Source: Hahella ganghwensis DSM 17046
GTDB taxonomy: Bacteria > Pseudomonadota > Gammaproteobacteria > Pseudomonadales > Oleiphilaceae
Assembly (NCBI RefSeq): GCF_000376785.1
Contig: NZ_AQXX01000129.1
Span: forward strand, 51,098-115,097
Length of the DNA: 64,000 bases
Direction: 5' to 3'
The translations under genes were made by a program, and so were the position numbers. The notes beneath the pieces were generated by a model. It saw only the letters and a program-made list of their open reading frames with translations. It made no database searches and was not told the origin of the DNA. Below, in pieces: positions 1 to 10,798 of the stretch (positions within the stretch are counted from its first letter, which is position 1; each line of letters begins with the position of its first letter).

Positions 1-753
1 TTAAGGGAGAATACGCGTTTTCTGTTCCTGGAAACCCCATCCAACCCATTGAATGAAGTAGCGGATATCCGCGCTCTAGCAGATCTGGCACATGAGAATG
101 GTAGTCTGTTGATCGTGGATAATTGCTTTTGCACTCCGATACTGCAGAAGCCTCTTTCCCTGGGGGCTGATCTTGTGATTCACTCCGCAACCAAATTCCT
201 GGATGGCCAGGGACGTTGTATCGGAGGGGCGGTTGCAGGCTCAAACGCGTTGGTAGAGGAAGTCTTCGTTTTTATGCGGTCAGGTGGCTTTACCATGAGT
301 CCATTTAACGCATGGGTCTTCCTCAAAGGGTTGGAAACTCTGCCAATTCGTATGAAGGCCCATTGTGAGCAGGCGTTGGCGCTGGCTGCTTGGCTAAAAG
401 AGCAGGACTGGGTTGAAAAAGTCTACTATTGTGGTTTGCCGGAACATCCGGCTCATGAGTTGGCCAGCAAGCAGCAAAAGGGCTATGGTGGTGTAATTTC
501 CTTCAAGGTTAAAGGCGGCAGGAAAGAGGCCTGGGCATTGGTTGATAATACAGAATGGATATCGATCACAGCTAATCTGGGAGACACCAAGACCACCATG
601 ACTCATCCTGCAACCACGACTCATGGCAGGCTTTCAGAACAAGAAAAGCAGTTGGCCGGTATATCTGAGAACCTGATACGGATCTGCGTGGGTCTTGAGG
701 ATATAGAAGATATCAAGCAAGATTTGCTTCGAGGCGCTGCGAGAATAGCGTGA
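1..753 (+). CDS. metZ: O-succinylhomoserine sulfhydrylase, C-terminal part (start outside window)
   Basis: PLP-dependent enzyme of the Cys/Met metabolism family. It joins O-succinylhomoserine with sulfide to give homocysteine in methionine synthesis. The reading frame is open from base 1, so the N-terminal third (roughly 150 residues) lies outside the window and 250 residues are visible. Seen: the ETPSNP motif near the left edge, a VDNCFCTP segment, and the PLP-lysine motif HSATKFLDGQ with the lysine at visible residue 65. The C-terminal part contains SITANLGDTKTTMTHPATTTH, which is typical of this family. MetZ, MetB and MetC are close relatives. MetZ is favoured by the overall sequence, but cystathionine gamma-synthase cannot be fully excluded without the N-terminus. 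A hairpin follows directly after the stop codon. Confidence 0.87.
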   Translation, partial: LRENTRFLFLETPSNPLNEVADIRALADLAHENGSLLIVDNCFCTPILQKPLSLGADLVIHSATKFLDGQGRCIGGAVAGSNALVEEVFVFMRSGGFTMSPFNAWVFLKGLETLPIRMKAHCEQALALAAWLKEQDWVEKVYYCGLPEHPAHELASKQQKGYGGVISFKVKGGRKEAWALVDNTEWISITANLGDTKTTMTHPATTTHGRLSEQEKQLAGISENLIRICVGLEDIEDIKQDLLRGAARIA

Positions 754-761
754 ATGGTTCA

Positions 762-785
762 GCCGAAGGTGATACTGCCTTCGGC
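762..785 (+). terminator. Hairpin after metZ, probable terminator
   Basis: A perfect 8-bp stem (GCCGAAGG / CCTTCGGC) with an 8-nt loop starts 9 nt after the metZ stop. No immediate T-run follows; a TTTTTT run lies about 20 nt further on. The rest of the gap up to ftsK is AT-rich and shows no gene. Confidence 0.5.
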
Positions 786-971
786 GATCCTAAAAATAGC
801 GCTTTTTTGAATAGATAAAACTGTTTAAAAACAGTTAATTATATTGGTTGCTTAATTTTAATTGTTAAATGCTCCCCGTCATCTCTCTTACTGGTTCAAC
901 TCCCTGTTACCCTTGTGTACACTAGAGTCCGGTAATTATCAGGCCTTGGAGTAAAAGGCCTTTCAAATCCT

Positions 972-3467
972 ATGGCAGCAGAATTAGATCAAACCAGAAC
1001 CAAGCGATATATCGAGCAGGGGCTTCGAGAAGGCCTTCTTATCCTGTGCGTTACCCTCGCAGCATACCTCGTTATTGCACTGATATCCTATGATCCGAAT
1101 GATCCTGGCTGGACGAATACCGGTCGGCACTCTCAGGTCGTCAACTATGCCGGTGCAGTCGGTGCCTGGATCGCCGACGTGTTGCGATATTTCTTTGGTA
1201 ACGTGTCTTATCTCTTTCCCTTATTATTTGCTGTAAAAACCGTGCAGCTTTTCCGGCAGAGGCATAAGAAAGTGCCGATCAACTGGCCGATTACCGGTTT
1301 GAGAGTTTTCGGCCTGGTCTTACTGATGGTGGCGGGATGTTCTCTTCTGGCGATGTATTCTGTTGCCGGATCGGGCCCAATGGCCGGTGGAATACTGGGA
1401 AGCGAAGTGGCCGAGTGGTCTGTTTCAGTATTCAATATGGTGGGTACTACGCTGATTGCCATGGCATTCCTGTTAATCGGATTCAGTCTTGCAACCGGTT
1501 TATCCTGGTTAAAAATAATGGATTGGGTTGGCAGCAAGACGTTAATGCTACTGGGGATGACGGCTGCGAAGTTCAAGGTAGCAAAAGGGCAATTCTCAGA
1601 GAATATGCAGCGTCGGGCAGAAGAGAAAGAGGACGTCCGCAAAGAAAAACTGAAGCTGAAGGAAGAAAAGAAGCGCAAAGAACCTAAAATCGATCGGGAT
1701 GAATTACCGGTTCTGGATAAAAGAACTGATGATGCAGCCCCTAAGCGCAAGCTATTAAGTTTCAGTAAAAAGCCCAAGGATGAGGAAGATGATCTCAGTG
1801 TTCCGGTTCTTGATGAGCCTGTTGAGCAACCGGTTGATATGGGCGAAGCCGAGCCTGGCAAAAAGATTAAAATTTCTCCTTTTCAAAAGAAGAGCAGTGG
1901 TGAAAGCAAGAGAGCCAAGAAGGATTCCCAGCCTTCATTATTCAAGTTTACTGAAGGTCCACTTCCCCCATTAACGCTGCTGGACCCGCCTGATCCGCAT
2001 AAAAAAGGCGGATTTTCCAAGGATGTCCTTGAAAATCTGTCTGGTTTGCTGGAAACCAAGCTCGCTGATTTCGGTGTTATTGCGGAAGTGGTTGAGGTCA
2101 ATCCGGGCCCGGTAATTACCCGCTTTGAAATTCAGCCTGCACCCGGCGTGAAAGTCAGTCGTATCAGTAATCTGGCAAAAGACCTGGCGCGTTCTCTGGC
2201 AGTATTGAGCGTAAGGGTGGTAGAGGTCATTCCCGGGAAATCTGTTGTGGGGATTGAAATACCCAATGAAAACCGGGAGATGGTCAGGCTGCGCGAAGTA
2301 CTCTCATCACCTGAATATGATAGTTCTCACTCTGCACTGTCTCTGGGGCTGGGGAATGACATTGCCGGCAATCCTGTGGTGGAGAACCTGGCAAAAATGC
2401 CTCACCTGTTGGTTGCCGGTACCACAGGCTCAGGTAAATCGGTCGGTGTAAATGCGATGATACTGAGCATGTTGTTCAAAGCAACACCGGAAGAGCTCAG
2501 GCTGATCATGATCGACCCCAAGATGTTGGAGCTCTCAATATATGATGGCATTCCACATCTTCTAACCCCCGTCGTTACAGACATGAAGGAAGCGGCCAAT
2601 GCGCTGCGCTGGTGTGTGGGTGAAATGGAGCGGCGCTATCGCCTGATGGCTGCTTTAGGGGTCAGGAATCTTGCAGGTTACAACAAGAAGGTCAAGGATG
2701 CTCAGGAAGCCGGAGAGCCTATCCTGGACCCGCTATGGAAGGCCTCTGAGCACGCCCTGGACGATGAGACTCCTTCAGAATTGAATACATTACCATTTAT
2801 TGTGGTGGTGGTAGATGAGTTTGCCGATATGATGATGATCGTCGGCAAGAAAGTGGAAGAGTTGATTGCGCGGATTGCACAGAAGGCCAGGGCGGCAGGG
2901 ATACATCTGATTCTGGCAACGCAGCGACCCTCGGTTGATGTCATTACCGGTTTGATTAAAGCCAATGTGCCAACCCGGATTGCTTTTCAGGTTTCCTCCA
3001 AGATCGATTCACGGACGATTCTGGATCAGGGCGGCGCTGAGCAGCTTCTCGGGCATGGAGATATGCTTTACATGCCGCCAGGTATCAGTTTACCGATTCG
3101 TGTGCACGGTGCTTTCGTGGCTGATGAAGAAGTTCATGCGGTCGTTAGCGACTGGAAGCGACGGGGAGAGCCGGATTACCTGGATGAAATTCTGGATGGG
3201 GTGACAGACAGCGAATACGTCGCCAGCATGGATGGTGGAAGTGGCGACAACGGTAACGGCACAGAACAGGACGAACTGTTTGATCAGGCCGTTGCATTTG
3301 TCACTGAGTCGCGCAAGGCCTCTATTTCTGCAGTTCAACGTCGGCTGAAAATTGGTTATAACCGAGCCGCTAACCTGGTGGAAGCCATGGAAGCGGCCGG
3401 TGTGGTATCTTCCGCAGGGCATAATGGTGCCAGGGAAGTTCTGGCACCGCCTCCACCCAGGGATTAA
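972..3467 (+). CDS. ftsK: DNA translocase FtsK
   Basis: Septum-anchored DNA pump that moves the terminus region into daughter cells and activates XerCD recombination at dif. The N-terminus (about residues 20-190) has four hydrophobic segments. A charged, lysine-rich linker spans about 200-330. The motor domain has Walker A GTTGSGKS at 483-490 and Walker B with the acidic pair D615-E616 in VVVVDEFAD. The C-terminal winged-helix gamma domain (about 765-825), which reads the polar KOPS sites, includes the stretch from [10 protein letters not shown] to [14 protein letters not shown]. At 831 residues it has the short linker common in pseudomonads, unlike the much longer E. coli protein. lolA starts 3 nt after the stop, so the two are co-transcribed with rarA. 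The upstream gap has no strong promoter that I can identify. Confidence 0.97.
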   Translation: MAAELDQTRTKRYIEQGLREGLLILCVTLAAYLVIALISYDPNDPGWTNTGRHSQVVNYAGAVGAWIADVLRYFFGNVSYLFPLLFAVKTVQLFRQRHKKVPINWPITGLRVFGLVLLMVAGCSLLAMYSVAGSGPMAGGILGSEVAEWSVSVFNMVGTTLIAMAFLLIGFSLATGLSWLKIMDWVGSKTLMLLGMTAAKFKVAKGQFSENMQRRAEEKEDVRKEKLKLKEEKKRKEPKIDRDELPVLDKRTDDAAPKRKLLSFSKKPKDEEDDLSVPVLDEPVEQPVDMGEAEPGKKIKISPFQKKSSGESKRAKKDSQPSLFKFTEGPLPPLTLLDPPDPHKKGGFSKDVLENLSGLLETKLADFGVIAEVVEVNPGPVITRFEIQPAPGVKVSRISNLAKDLARSLAVLSVRVVEVIPGKSVVGIEIPNENREMVRLREVLSSPEYDSSHSALSLGLGNDIAGNPVVENLAKMPHLLVAGTTGSGKSVGVNAMILSMLFKATPEELRLIMIDPKMLELSIYDGIPHLLTPVVTDMKEAANALRWCVGEMERRYRLMAALGVRNLAGYNKKVKDAQEAGEPILDPLWKASEHALDDETPSELNTLPFIVVVVDEFADMMMIVGKKVEELIARIAQKARAAGIHLILATQRPSVDVITGLIKANVPTRIAFQVSSKIDSRTILDQGGAEQLLGHGDMLYMPPGISLPIRVHGAFVADEEVHAVVSDWKRRGEPDYLDEILDGVTDSEYVASMDGGSGDNGNGTEQDELFDQAVAFVTESRKASISAVQRRLKIGYNRAANLVEAMEAAGVVSSAGHNGAREVLAPPPPRD

Positions 3468-3470
3468 TTT

Positions 3471-4097
3471 ATGCGCATTATGTTATTTGTACTGGCCTTA
3501 TGCGCCAGTTTAATCAGTTTTGTTACCCAGGCTAAAACGGCCTCTGAAGAGCTAACAAAATTACTGAAACCTATTGAAACCTTTTCTGCCTCATTTGAGC
3601 AGACGCTGATTTCTGCCTCGGGGCAGACTTTGCAACAGGTGAACGGCACGCTAAAGGCTCAAAGGCCGGGATTATTCTACTGGCATACTCAGCCTCCATT
3701 GGAGCAGGTTATTGTGACTGATGGTGAGAAAGTGTGGTTGCACGACCCGGATCTTGAGCAGGTCACTGTTCAAACCCTTTCCCAACAATTGTCAAATACA
3801 CCAGCTTTGCTGTTGAGCGGTGAGGTTGCCACGATTGACAATGAGTACGATGTTGAACGCAAAGAATCTGGCAATGACACGGTTAAGATCTTTGAGTTAA
3901 CGCCCAAAGGGGTTGACTCCCTATTCGACACCTTAAAACTGGCATTCAGTAACGGTGCATTGACGACTATGGAGCTTAAAGATTCTCTCGGACAAGTGAC
4001 TACCTTATATTTCAGTGGCGCTGAAATGAATGTGCCATTCAGTGACAATACTTTTCACTTCGAAATTCCTCCTGGTGTCGACGTCATAAGGGAGTGA
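3471..4097 (+). CDS. lolA: Outer-membrane lipoprotein carrier protein LolA
   Basis: Periplasmic chaperone that takes lipoproteins from the LolCDE transporter and delivers them to LolB at the outer membrane. The protein has 208 residues with a Sec signal peptide (hydrophobic core LFVLALCASLISFVTQ, cleavage near residue 21-22 before KTASEEL). The mature part has the LolA pattern: TFSASFEQTL early, then PGLFYWHTQPPLEQVIVTDGEKVWLHDPDLEQVT, and later a DSLGQVTTLYFSGAEMN segment. Its place between ftsK and rarA is the usual gammaproteobacterial order. It follows ftsK by 3 nt and is followed by rarA 4 nt after its stop, which indicates translational coupling. Confidence 0.93.
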   Translation: MRIMLFVLALCASLISFVTQAKTASEELTKLLKPIETFSASFEQTLISASGQTLQQVNGTLKAQRPGLFYWHTQPPLEQVIVTDGEKVWLHDPDLEQVTVQTLSQQLSNTPALLLSGEVATIDNEYDVERKESGNDTVKIFELTPKGVDSLFDTLKLAFSNGALTTMELKDSLGQVTTLYFSGAEMNVPFSDNTFHFEIPPGVDVIRE

Positions 4098-4101
4098 TGC
4101 C

Positions 4102-5466
4102 TTGAACCTAAACCTGTTTGAGGCTGAAGGCGGGGGTCGTGAATACGCACCGCTTGCCGCTCGTCTCAGACCCCAGACTGTTGCTGATTATGTTGGTCAG
4201 GAACATTTGCTAGGCCCTGACCGACCTCTGCGCAAGGCGCTTGAACGGGATAATATCCACTCAATGATCCTGTGGGGGCCGCCAGGGGTGGGGAAGACCT
4301 CTCTGGCAAAACTGATTGCGGCCACAACCGGGGCAGAGTTTCTGACCATGTCAGCCGTACTACACGGCGTGAAGGACATTCGTGAGTTTGGCGAGCTGGC
4401 CAAAAAGCACCGACAGGCAGGCAAACGAACCATTGTCTTTGTCGATGAGGTGCATCGTTTCAATAAAGCCCAACAGGACGCGTTTTTACCTTATGTGGAA
4501 GATGGTGATTTCGTCTTTGTTGGCGCTACTACGGAAAACCCATCCTTTGAATTGAATAATGCTTTGCTTTCCAGGGCTCGGGTATATTTGCTCAAATCGC
4601 TTTCTATTGATGACCTGACAGGATTAATGCGGAAAGCGTTGACGGACGCAGAGAAAGGGCTGGGAGAGGTAGAATGGGATATATCCGATGAGCTGCTGCA
4701 TAAGGTGGCGATGGTGGCTGACGGCGATGCCCGGCAGGCTCTCAACCTGATTGAAACCATGTCAGATTTGGCCGAGGTGCTGAACAACAAAGGGACCTTG
4801 ACTGAAAATATGCTCGCGGAAGTGACGCAAATGTCGCTGAAACGGTTTGATAAAGGCGGAGACGTTTTTTACGATCAGATATCGGCCTTACACAAGTCCG
4901 TTCGGGGATCGAATCCGGATGCTTCGCTCTACTGGTTTGCACGAATGCTCGATGGCGGATGTGATCCGCTTTATATCGCTCGGCGTGTTGTGCGTATGGC
5001 GAGCGAAGAGATCGGTAATGCAGATCCAAGAGCGTTGCCTCTGGCCTTGGCCGCATGGGATGTACAGGAGCGACTGGGGAGTCCGGAAGGAGAATTGGCG
5101 ATCGCGCAGGCAATTACCTACCTTGCCGCAGCTCCAAAGAGCAATGCGGTTTACAAGGCCTATAATCAAGCTCGTTCCTTTGTTAAAGACTCGCCAGACT
5201 ATCCGGTTCCTATGCACTTGAGAAATGCACCCACGTCATTGATGAAGGAGTTGGGATACGGTCACGAATACCGTTATGCCCATGATGAGCCAGAAGCCTA
5301 CGCTGCTGGTGAAAACTATTTTCCAGATCAATGCGAGCCTGTTACTCTTTATGAGCCTGTACCCAGAGGCCTGGAGTTGAAAATCGGTGAAAAACTAAAG
5401 CGATTGAAAGTGTTGGACGAAGAAGCGCTGGCACGCGCTGGGGGCACACCGGAATCCAGCAAATAA
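4102..5466 (+). CDS. rarA: Replication-associated recombination protein RarA (MgsA)
   Basis: AAA+ ATPase of the clamp-loader clade that acts at stalled forks and gaps. It is 454 residues long, the normal size. Seen: Walker A GPPGVGKTS at about 58-66, Walker B FVDEVHRF at about 113-120, the sensor-1 region GATTENPSFELN, an arginine finger in LLSRARVY, and the C-terminal tetramerisation domain with RMLDGGCDPLYIARRVVRMASEEIG. The start codon is TTG, chosen because AAGGGAG sits 7 nt upstream and because the protein then begins with the family-typical short leader before APLAARLRPQ. It is tightly coupled to lolA (4-nt gap) and lies upstream of crcB and serS. Confidence 0.95.
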   Translation: MNLNLFEAEGGGREYAPLAARLRPQTVADYVGQEHLLGPDRPLRKALERDNIHSMILWGPPGVGKTSLAKLIAATTGAEFLTMSAVLHGVKDIREFGELAKKHRQAGKRTIVFVDEVHRFNKAQQDAFLPYVEDGDFVFVGATTENPSFELNNALLSRARVYLLKSLSIDDLTGLMRKALTDAEKGLGEVEWDISDELLHKVAMVADGDARQALNLIETMSDLAEVLNNKGTLTENMLAEVTQMSLKRFDKGGDVFYDQISALHKSVRGSNPDASLYWFARMLDGGCDPLYIARRVVRMASEEIGNADPRALPLALAAWDVQERLGSPEGELAIAQAITYLAAAPKSNAVYKAYNQARSFVKDSPDYPVPMHLRNAPTSLMKELGYGHEYRYAHDEPEAYAAGENYFPDQCEPVTLYEPVPRGLELKIGEKLKRLKVLDEEALARAGGTPESSK

Positions 5467-5534
5467 TCGGGTCTGGCCCAAATCCGAATTGACACCTCAT
5501 CAGGGTCGGTAACTAACCAGGATACAAAGCCATC

Positions 5535-5921
5535 GTGAATGTCACCCATTTGTTAATAGTCGGAGCTGGCGGCGCAATCGGTGCCATCGGTCGTTATATG
5601 GTAGTGGCCCTGACGACAAATCTGCTCGGCAATAAGTTTCCCTGGGGTACATTTGTTGTGAATCTGATCGGCTCGTTTTTACTGGGGGTTGCGTTTGTTA
5701 TCGTGCTTGAAAAACTGCATGGGCAAGCAGAGTTGCGGTCTCTGGTGATGGTTGGCTTTCTTGGCGCTTTTACGACATTTTCTACTTTCTCTCTGGAAGT
5801 ATTCAGCTTATTCCATAGCGGCCATGTAATCTCTGCTATGGCCTATATCCTAATGAGCGTTATACTATGCGTTTTAGCGACCGGGCTGGCCGTAACCCTG
5901 ACTCGATTGCTGATTCAGTGA
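5535..5921 (+). CDS. crcB: Fluoride ion exporter CrcB/Fluc
   Basis: Small dual-topology fluoride channel that lowers cytoplasmic fluoride. It has 128 residues and four membrane segments. Seen are the conserved GGAIGAIGRY near the N-terminus, the GTFVVNLIGSFLLG motif with its pore-lining Asn, and GFLGAFTTFSTFSLE, which contains the Phe-box and the Na-binding break in helix 3. The start is GTG. No fluoride riboswitch was recognised in the 68-nt gap before it. It sits between rarA and serS, which is common in gammaproteobacteria, and is probably transcribed with rarA. Confidence 0.93.
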   Translation: MNVTHLLIVGAGGAIGAIGRYMVVALTTNLLGNKFPWGTFVVNLIGSFLLGVAFVIVLEKLHGQAELRSLVMVGFLGAFTTFSTFSLEVFSLFHSGHVISAMAYILMSVILCVLATGLAVTLTRLLIQ

Positions 5922-6000
5922 CACAGGTTGTAAATCTCTGACGAATCAGGTCTCAGATAAACTCGATTTTAGATAAAAATAAAATCCTATCCTGGTCTAA

Positions 6001-7326
<1,326 letters not shown>

Positions 7327-7338
7327 AGGCTGTCGTGG

Positions 7339-8742
7339 ATGGCTAAAGACTTCGAAGGGCAATGGGATTTTCTTCCGGTTGCCCTGGATCTGAAAAATAA
7401 GGCTTGTCTGGTGCTGGGTGACGGAGAGCAGGCTGCACGTAAAAGTGAACTACTGCTGAAAGCCGGTGCCAATGTGAGACTCGTGGTGGCAAGCCCGGAG
7501 TCTGAAGCACTAGAGGAGTTGGGAGAGGCTCGAGCAGTTTCTTTCATCTGTTCACCCTATGAGTCTTCGATGTTGGATGATGTGTCAATCGTTGTGGCAG
7601 CATCTGATAATCCTGAACTGAATGCACTGGTGGCTCGTCATTGCCAGGAAAAGCATTTGCCCGTGAACGTGGTAGAAAACCCCGCGCTCAGCAGTTTTAT
7701 CTTTCCTTCGATTATAGATCGTCACCCGGTTCTGGTGTCTGTCAGCAGTAGCGGAGATGCGCCAGTACTGACACGTCTTTTACGCAACCGTCTTGAATCG
7801 ACTATCCCGCATGGAGTCGGGCGGCTGGCCGAGTTGGCAGCCAAATATCGGGGCGCGGTAAAAGCGAAATTCCAGCACATCAATCAGCGAAGAAAGTTCT
7901 GGGAGCAGACTCTGGAAGGGGCCATTGCCGACCTTGTTTATGCCGGAAGGATGGACAAGGCAGACAAGTTGATTCAGGAGTCCCTGGAAAAGATAGATGT
8001 TGATGCCAGAGGGGAAGTGTATTTGGTGGGCGCCGGCCCAGGAGACACAGACCTGCTGACCTTCAGGGCTTTGCGCCTGATGCGTCAGGCAGATGTCGTT
8101 TTGTATGATCGACTTGTCTCACCCGCAATTCTTGATCTGGTGCGGCGGGATGCCAAAAAAATTAACGTGGGTAAGGCACGTTCCAACCATACGTTACCTC
8201 AGGGGGAAATAAACCAACTGCTGATTGATCTGGCCAAAAAGGGAAATCGAGTGCTCAGACTAAAAGGAGGAGACCCTTTTATCTTTGGGCGCGGAGGTGA
8301 GGAGATCGACCGGCTTGCTGATGCTGATATTCCTTTTCAGGTAGTTCCCGGTATTACGGCTGCTGCAGGATGTGCGTCCTACTCAGGTATTCCCCTGACT
8401 CACCGTGATTATTCGCAGTCAGTCAGGTTTGTCACAGGGCATCTCAAGAACGACACCTGTGATTTACCCTGGAATGAATTTGTTCAGGAACATCAAACCC
8501 TGGTGTTTTATATGGGATTGGTGGGGTTGCCGATTATTGCAGAACAATTAATGGCTCACGGTATGCGGAAAGATATGCCGATAGCCCTGATTTCCAGGGG
8601 AACTTTGCCTGATCAGAAGGTGTTGACTGGTACGCTGGAAGATATCACAGGGAAGGTTGAGAACAATGAGGTCCATGGGCCGACAATCATCATTATTGGT
8701 GATGTGGTCAGATTAAGGGAAAAGCTGGATTGGATGAATTGA
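7339..8742 (+). CDS. cysG: Siroheme synthase CysG (trifunctional)
   Basis: Converts uroporphyrinogen III to siroheme, the cofactor of sulfite and nitrite reductases. The N-terminal half (about 1-160) is the precorrin-2 dehydrogenase/ferrochelatase: DFLPVALDL, a nucleotide-binding LGDGEQAARK loop, and SSSGDAPVLTRLLRNRLE. The C-terminal half (about 223-460) is the SAM-dependent uroporphyrinogen methyltransferase, with VGAGPGDTDLLTFRALRLM, RLKGGDPFIFGRGGEE and GITAAAGCASYSGIPLTHRD. The length of 467 is typical, with about nine extra residues before WDFLPV. It starts 12 nt after serS and ends at a strong bidirectional terminator. CysI, which needs siroheme, is encoded about 30 kb away. Confidence 0.96.
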   Translation: MAKDFEGQWDFLPVALDLKNKACLVLGDGEQAARKSELLLKAGANVRLVVASPESEALEELGEARAVSFICSPYESSMLDDVSIVVAASDNPELNALVARHCQEKHLPVNVVENPALSSFIFPSIIDRHPVLVSVSSSGDAPVLTRLLRNRLESTIPHGVGRLAELAAKYRGAVKAKFQHINQRRKFWEQTLEGAIADLVYAGRMDKADKLIQESLEKIDVDARGEVYLVGAGPGDTDLLTFRALRLMRQADVVLYDRLVSPAILDLVRRDAKKINVGKARSNHTLPQGEINQLLIDLAKKGNRVLRLKGGDPFIFGRGGEEIDRLADADIPFQVVPGITAAAGCASYSGIPLTHRDYSQSVRFVTGHLKNDTCDLPWNEFVQEHQTLVFYMGLVGLPIIAEQLMAHGMRKDMPIALISRGTLPDQKVLTGTLEDITGKVENNEVHGPTIIIIGDVVRLREKLDWMN

Positions 8743-8746
8743 ATTA

Positions 8747-8774
8747 AAAAAACGGGGCAGAAGCCCCGTTTTTT
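8747..8774. terminator. Bidirectional terminator between cysG and DAHP synthase
   Basis: A perfect 12-bp stem made of an A-run, ACGGGGC, the loop AGAA, GCCCCGT and a T-run. The A and T tracts make it an intrinsic terminator in both directions, as fits the convergent cysG and DAHP synthase genes. Confidence 0.92.
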
Positions 8775-8787
8775 ATTTGTATTCTGA

Positions 8788-9861
8788 TTATTCGATTCTG
8801 CTCGGTAGCGCGTCTTTGAGCTTGGCATGCATTTCACGCAGGCTCTTTTCGGTTGCTTCCCAATCGATGCAGGCATCAGTGATAGATACACCGTACTTCA
8901 GCTGCGAAAGATCTTCCGGAATAGGTTGGTTACCCCAGTGAATATTGCTTTCCACCATCAAACCGACAATCGATTTGTTGCCTTCAAGGATCTGGTGTGC
9001 AACGTCCATCATCACCAGAGGCTGGTTGGCGGGATCTTTGCTCGAATTTGCATGACTGCAATCCACCATAACAGCTTCACGCAGTTTGGCTTTTTTCAGG
9101 TCCTGCTCACAATGCGCCACACTTACGGTGTCATAATTGGGCTTTCCATCGCCACCACGTAGTACAACGTGGCCATAGGCGTTGCCTTTGGTACGAATGA
9201 TGGATACCTGGCCCTGGGGGTTGATGCCCAGGAAAGAATGAGGATGAGACACTGATTTCATCGCGTTTACTGCGACGGTCAGGCTGCCGTCAGTTCCGTT
9301 TTTAAACCCGATCGGCATGGACAGGCCGCTGCTCATTTCCCTGTGGGTTTGAGATTCGGTGGTCCGTGCTCCAATGGCTGACCAGGAGATTGTGTCCTGG
9401 AGATACTGGGGAGAAATCGGATCGAGTGCTTCTGTAGCAGTAGCGATACCCATCTCAGCCAGGTCCACCAGTAACTGGCGGCCAATATGCAGACCCTTTT
9501 CGACGTCAAATGAATCGTCGATGTTAGGATCGTTAATCAAGCCTTTCCAGCCAATTGTGGTACGGGGCTTTTCAAAATAAACCCGCATAACCAGATATAA
9601 CGTATCTTCCAGCTCTTCTGACAGAGCCTTCAGACGCTTAGCGTAGTCTTTCGCCGCTTCGATATCGTGAATCGAGCAGGGACCAATCACGACAAACAGG
9701 CGATGATCTTTTCTATCGAGAATGTCACGGATCGTCTGCCGTCCTTTATAGACGGTTTGTTCTGCTGTTTCGGATAAGGGGATTTCTGCCTTCAGGCGAT
9801 CAGGTGTAATGAGAATGTCCTGGCTGATGACATTAACGTTATCAATCTGGTGTACTGACAT
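8788..9861 (-). CDS. aroG: 3-deoxy-7-phosphoheptulonate (DAHP) synthase, class I
   Basis: First enzyme of the shikimate pathway, condensing phosphoenolpyruvate with erythrose 4-phosphate. It has 357 residues, the AroF/AroG/AroH size. Seen are VVIGPCSIHD, the PEP-binding MRVYFEKPRTTIGWKGLINDP, the GARTTESQTHREMSSGLSMP stretch, GFKNGTDGS, and the metal-site segments VDCSHANSSKD and GLMVESNIHWGNQ. The E. coli paralogues differ in feedback inhibition by Phe, Tyr or Trp. I cannot assign the inhibitor from sequence alone, so the symbol marks the family and not the regulatory class. It is transcribed alone, opposite to cysG. The 250 nt upstream contain no clear attenuator or operator that I can name. 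Confidence 0.93.
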   Translation of the reverse strand: MSVHQIDNVNVISQDILITPDRLKAEIPLSETAEQTVYKGRQTIRDILDRKDHRLFVVIGPCSIHDIEAAKDYAKRLKALSEELEDTLYLVMRVYFEKPRTTIGWKGLINDPNIDDSFDVEKGLHIGRQLLVDLAEMGIATATEALDPISPQYLQDTISWSAIGARTTESQTHREMSSGLSMPIGFKNGTDGSLTVAVNAMKSVSHPHSFLGINPQGQVSIIRTKGNAYGHVVLRGGDGKPNYDTVSVAHCEQDLKKAKLREAVMVDCSHANSSKDPANQPLVMMDVAHQILEGNKSIVGLMVESNIHWGNQPIPEDLSQLKYGVSITDACIDWEATEKSLREMHAKLKDALPSRIE

Positions 9862-10113
9862 AATTTTTCCGTGTTTTCTATAGCGTTCAAGGCGTTACTA
9901 TCTGGCTCGACAGGGCCGTTATACTGCGCTAATCAAGGGGTAAATGCAATCAAGATCAAGGGGAGCCGTCACACTATTTCACATATACTGCATTTAACAT
10001 ATTGCAGCAATGCGCCTACATAGGAAGTAGGTACAAAGCAGGTAAGTGTGAAACATACTGAAATATGAAGAAGGGTATTTGGTAATGATCAATAAGCGGC
10101 CAAAACGAGGCTT

Positions 10114-10148
10114 CTGTCTCGGGTATTTCTGACAAATGCCCGAGACAG
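10114..10148. terminator. Long hairpin, probable terminator of the 56-residue gene
   Basis: A 15-bp stem (CTGTCTCGGGTATTT pairing with AAATGCCCGAGACAG, one G-T wobble) with the 5-nt loop CTGAC. On the minus strand it lies 11 nt after the stop of the small basic-protein gene. A short TTTT run follows only after about eight bases, so it may act as a terminator or as a 3' stabilising stem. Confidence 0.55.
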
Positions 10149-10159
10149 ACCTAAAGTCG

Positions 10160-10330
10160 TCAGATTTCGCAATGTGGCAGGTAAGGAAACGCCTGTAAAG
10201 GTCTGTTGTCTCTGCGTCTTTCTGTGCGTCGACGGTTGACGACGGTTTCCGGATGATAATCTTCCGGTAGCTTGGTGATTTTGGTAAGGCGGCGATCAAA
10301 CCGACGACGATCTTTCGTCAAATCATACAT
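10160..10330 (-). CDS. Small, highly basic protein of 56 residues, function unknown
   Basis: A short gene supported by an excellent Shine-Dalgarno sequence: AAGGAGGA ends 6 nt before an ATG. The 56-residue product begins MYDLTKDRRRFDRRLTKI and is rich in arginine (two RRR clusters, about residues 8-10 and 33-40). It contains LPEDYHPETVVNRRRTERR in the middle and ends with PHCEI. No membrane segment or signal peptide is seen. It is followed by a strong hairpin, and the longer overlapping frames have no comparable start signal. I do not recognise the family. The charge suggests nucleic-acid or ribosome contact, but that is only inference. Confidence 0.68.
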   Translation of the reverse strand: MYDLTKDRRRFDRRLTKITKLPEDYHPETVVNRRRTERRRDNRPLQAFPYLPHCEI

Positions 10331-10798
10331 GTCGAGTCCTCCTTGTCTTTGTTATGGACCCACGTATTAGCATAGCAATGATAAACGACGTTGGTGATAT
10401 CAATTGTTCATAATAAGGGACTGCCAATAACTCTTGGTTTTTAACAGTTTCATGATTTTAGGCGCCATTAGCACTGAGCTGTTTCAAATTGTTAAGCGAA
10501 TTTAAGGGAATAGTCTATTCGGGCGGCTGACAAGGAAGCCGTTTATCATCCATTATGATGTTCTATACTGAGTCTGTGTGAGCGCGATTCTTTGACAATT
10601 GCCTGTGGATGAATTCTCAAGTATTGCCTTTTGTCACAGCCAAAAGATAAGTACAAATCTACACAGTCAAGCATACGTGTCCATTGAAAGGTTGCGGAAT
10701 TTTTTAACACAGCAATGGCAATGCAGGTGACTTTTGAAAGGTTTTCGAAGTTCCTGCTTTAAAGATTTTTCCACTACACCGGTTATGATAACTCCAGG
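10331..10798. other. Intergenic region between divergent small gene and DUF1631 gene
   Basis: About 470 nt without a supportable gene. It must contain promoters for both divergent genes. A TTGACA hexamer occurs near 10594 on the plus strand, but no convincing -10 box lies 16-18 nt further on. A short CGGCT/AGCCG inverted repeat lies near 10524-10542. A long minus-strand frame that overlaps its right part runs through the DUF1631 gene and looks like a shadow. Confidence 0.5.

Noticed and set aside
5467..5534. Possible fluoride riboswitch before crcB
   Set aside because: The 68-nt gap does not show the conserved riboswitch core.
9994..10299. 101-codon minus-strand frame overlapping the small basic-protein gene
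   Set aside because: No ribosome site; its overlap with the better supported 56-residue frame and the hairpin, and its lack of any domain, mark it as a shadow.
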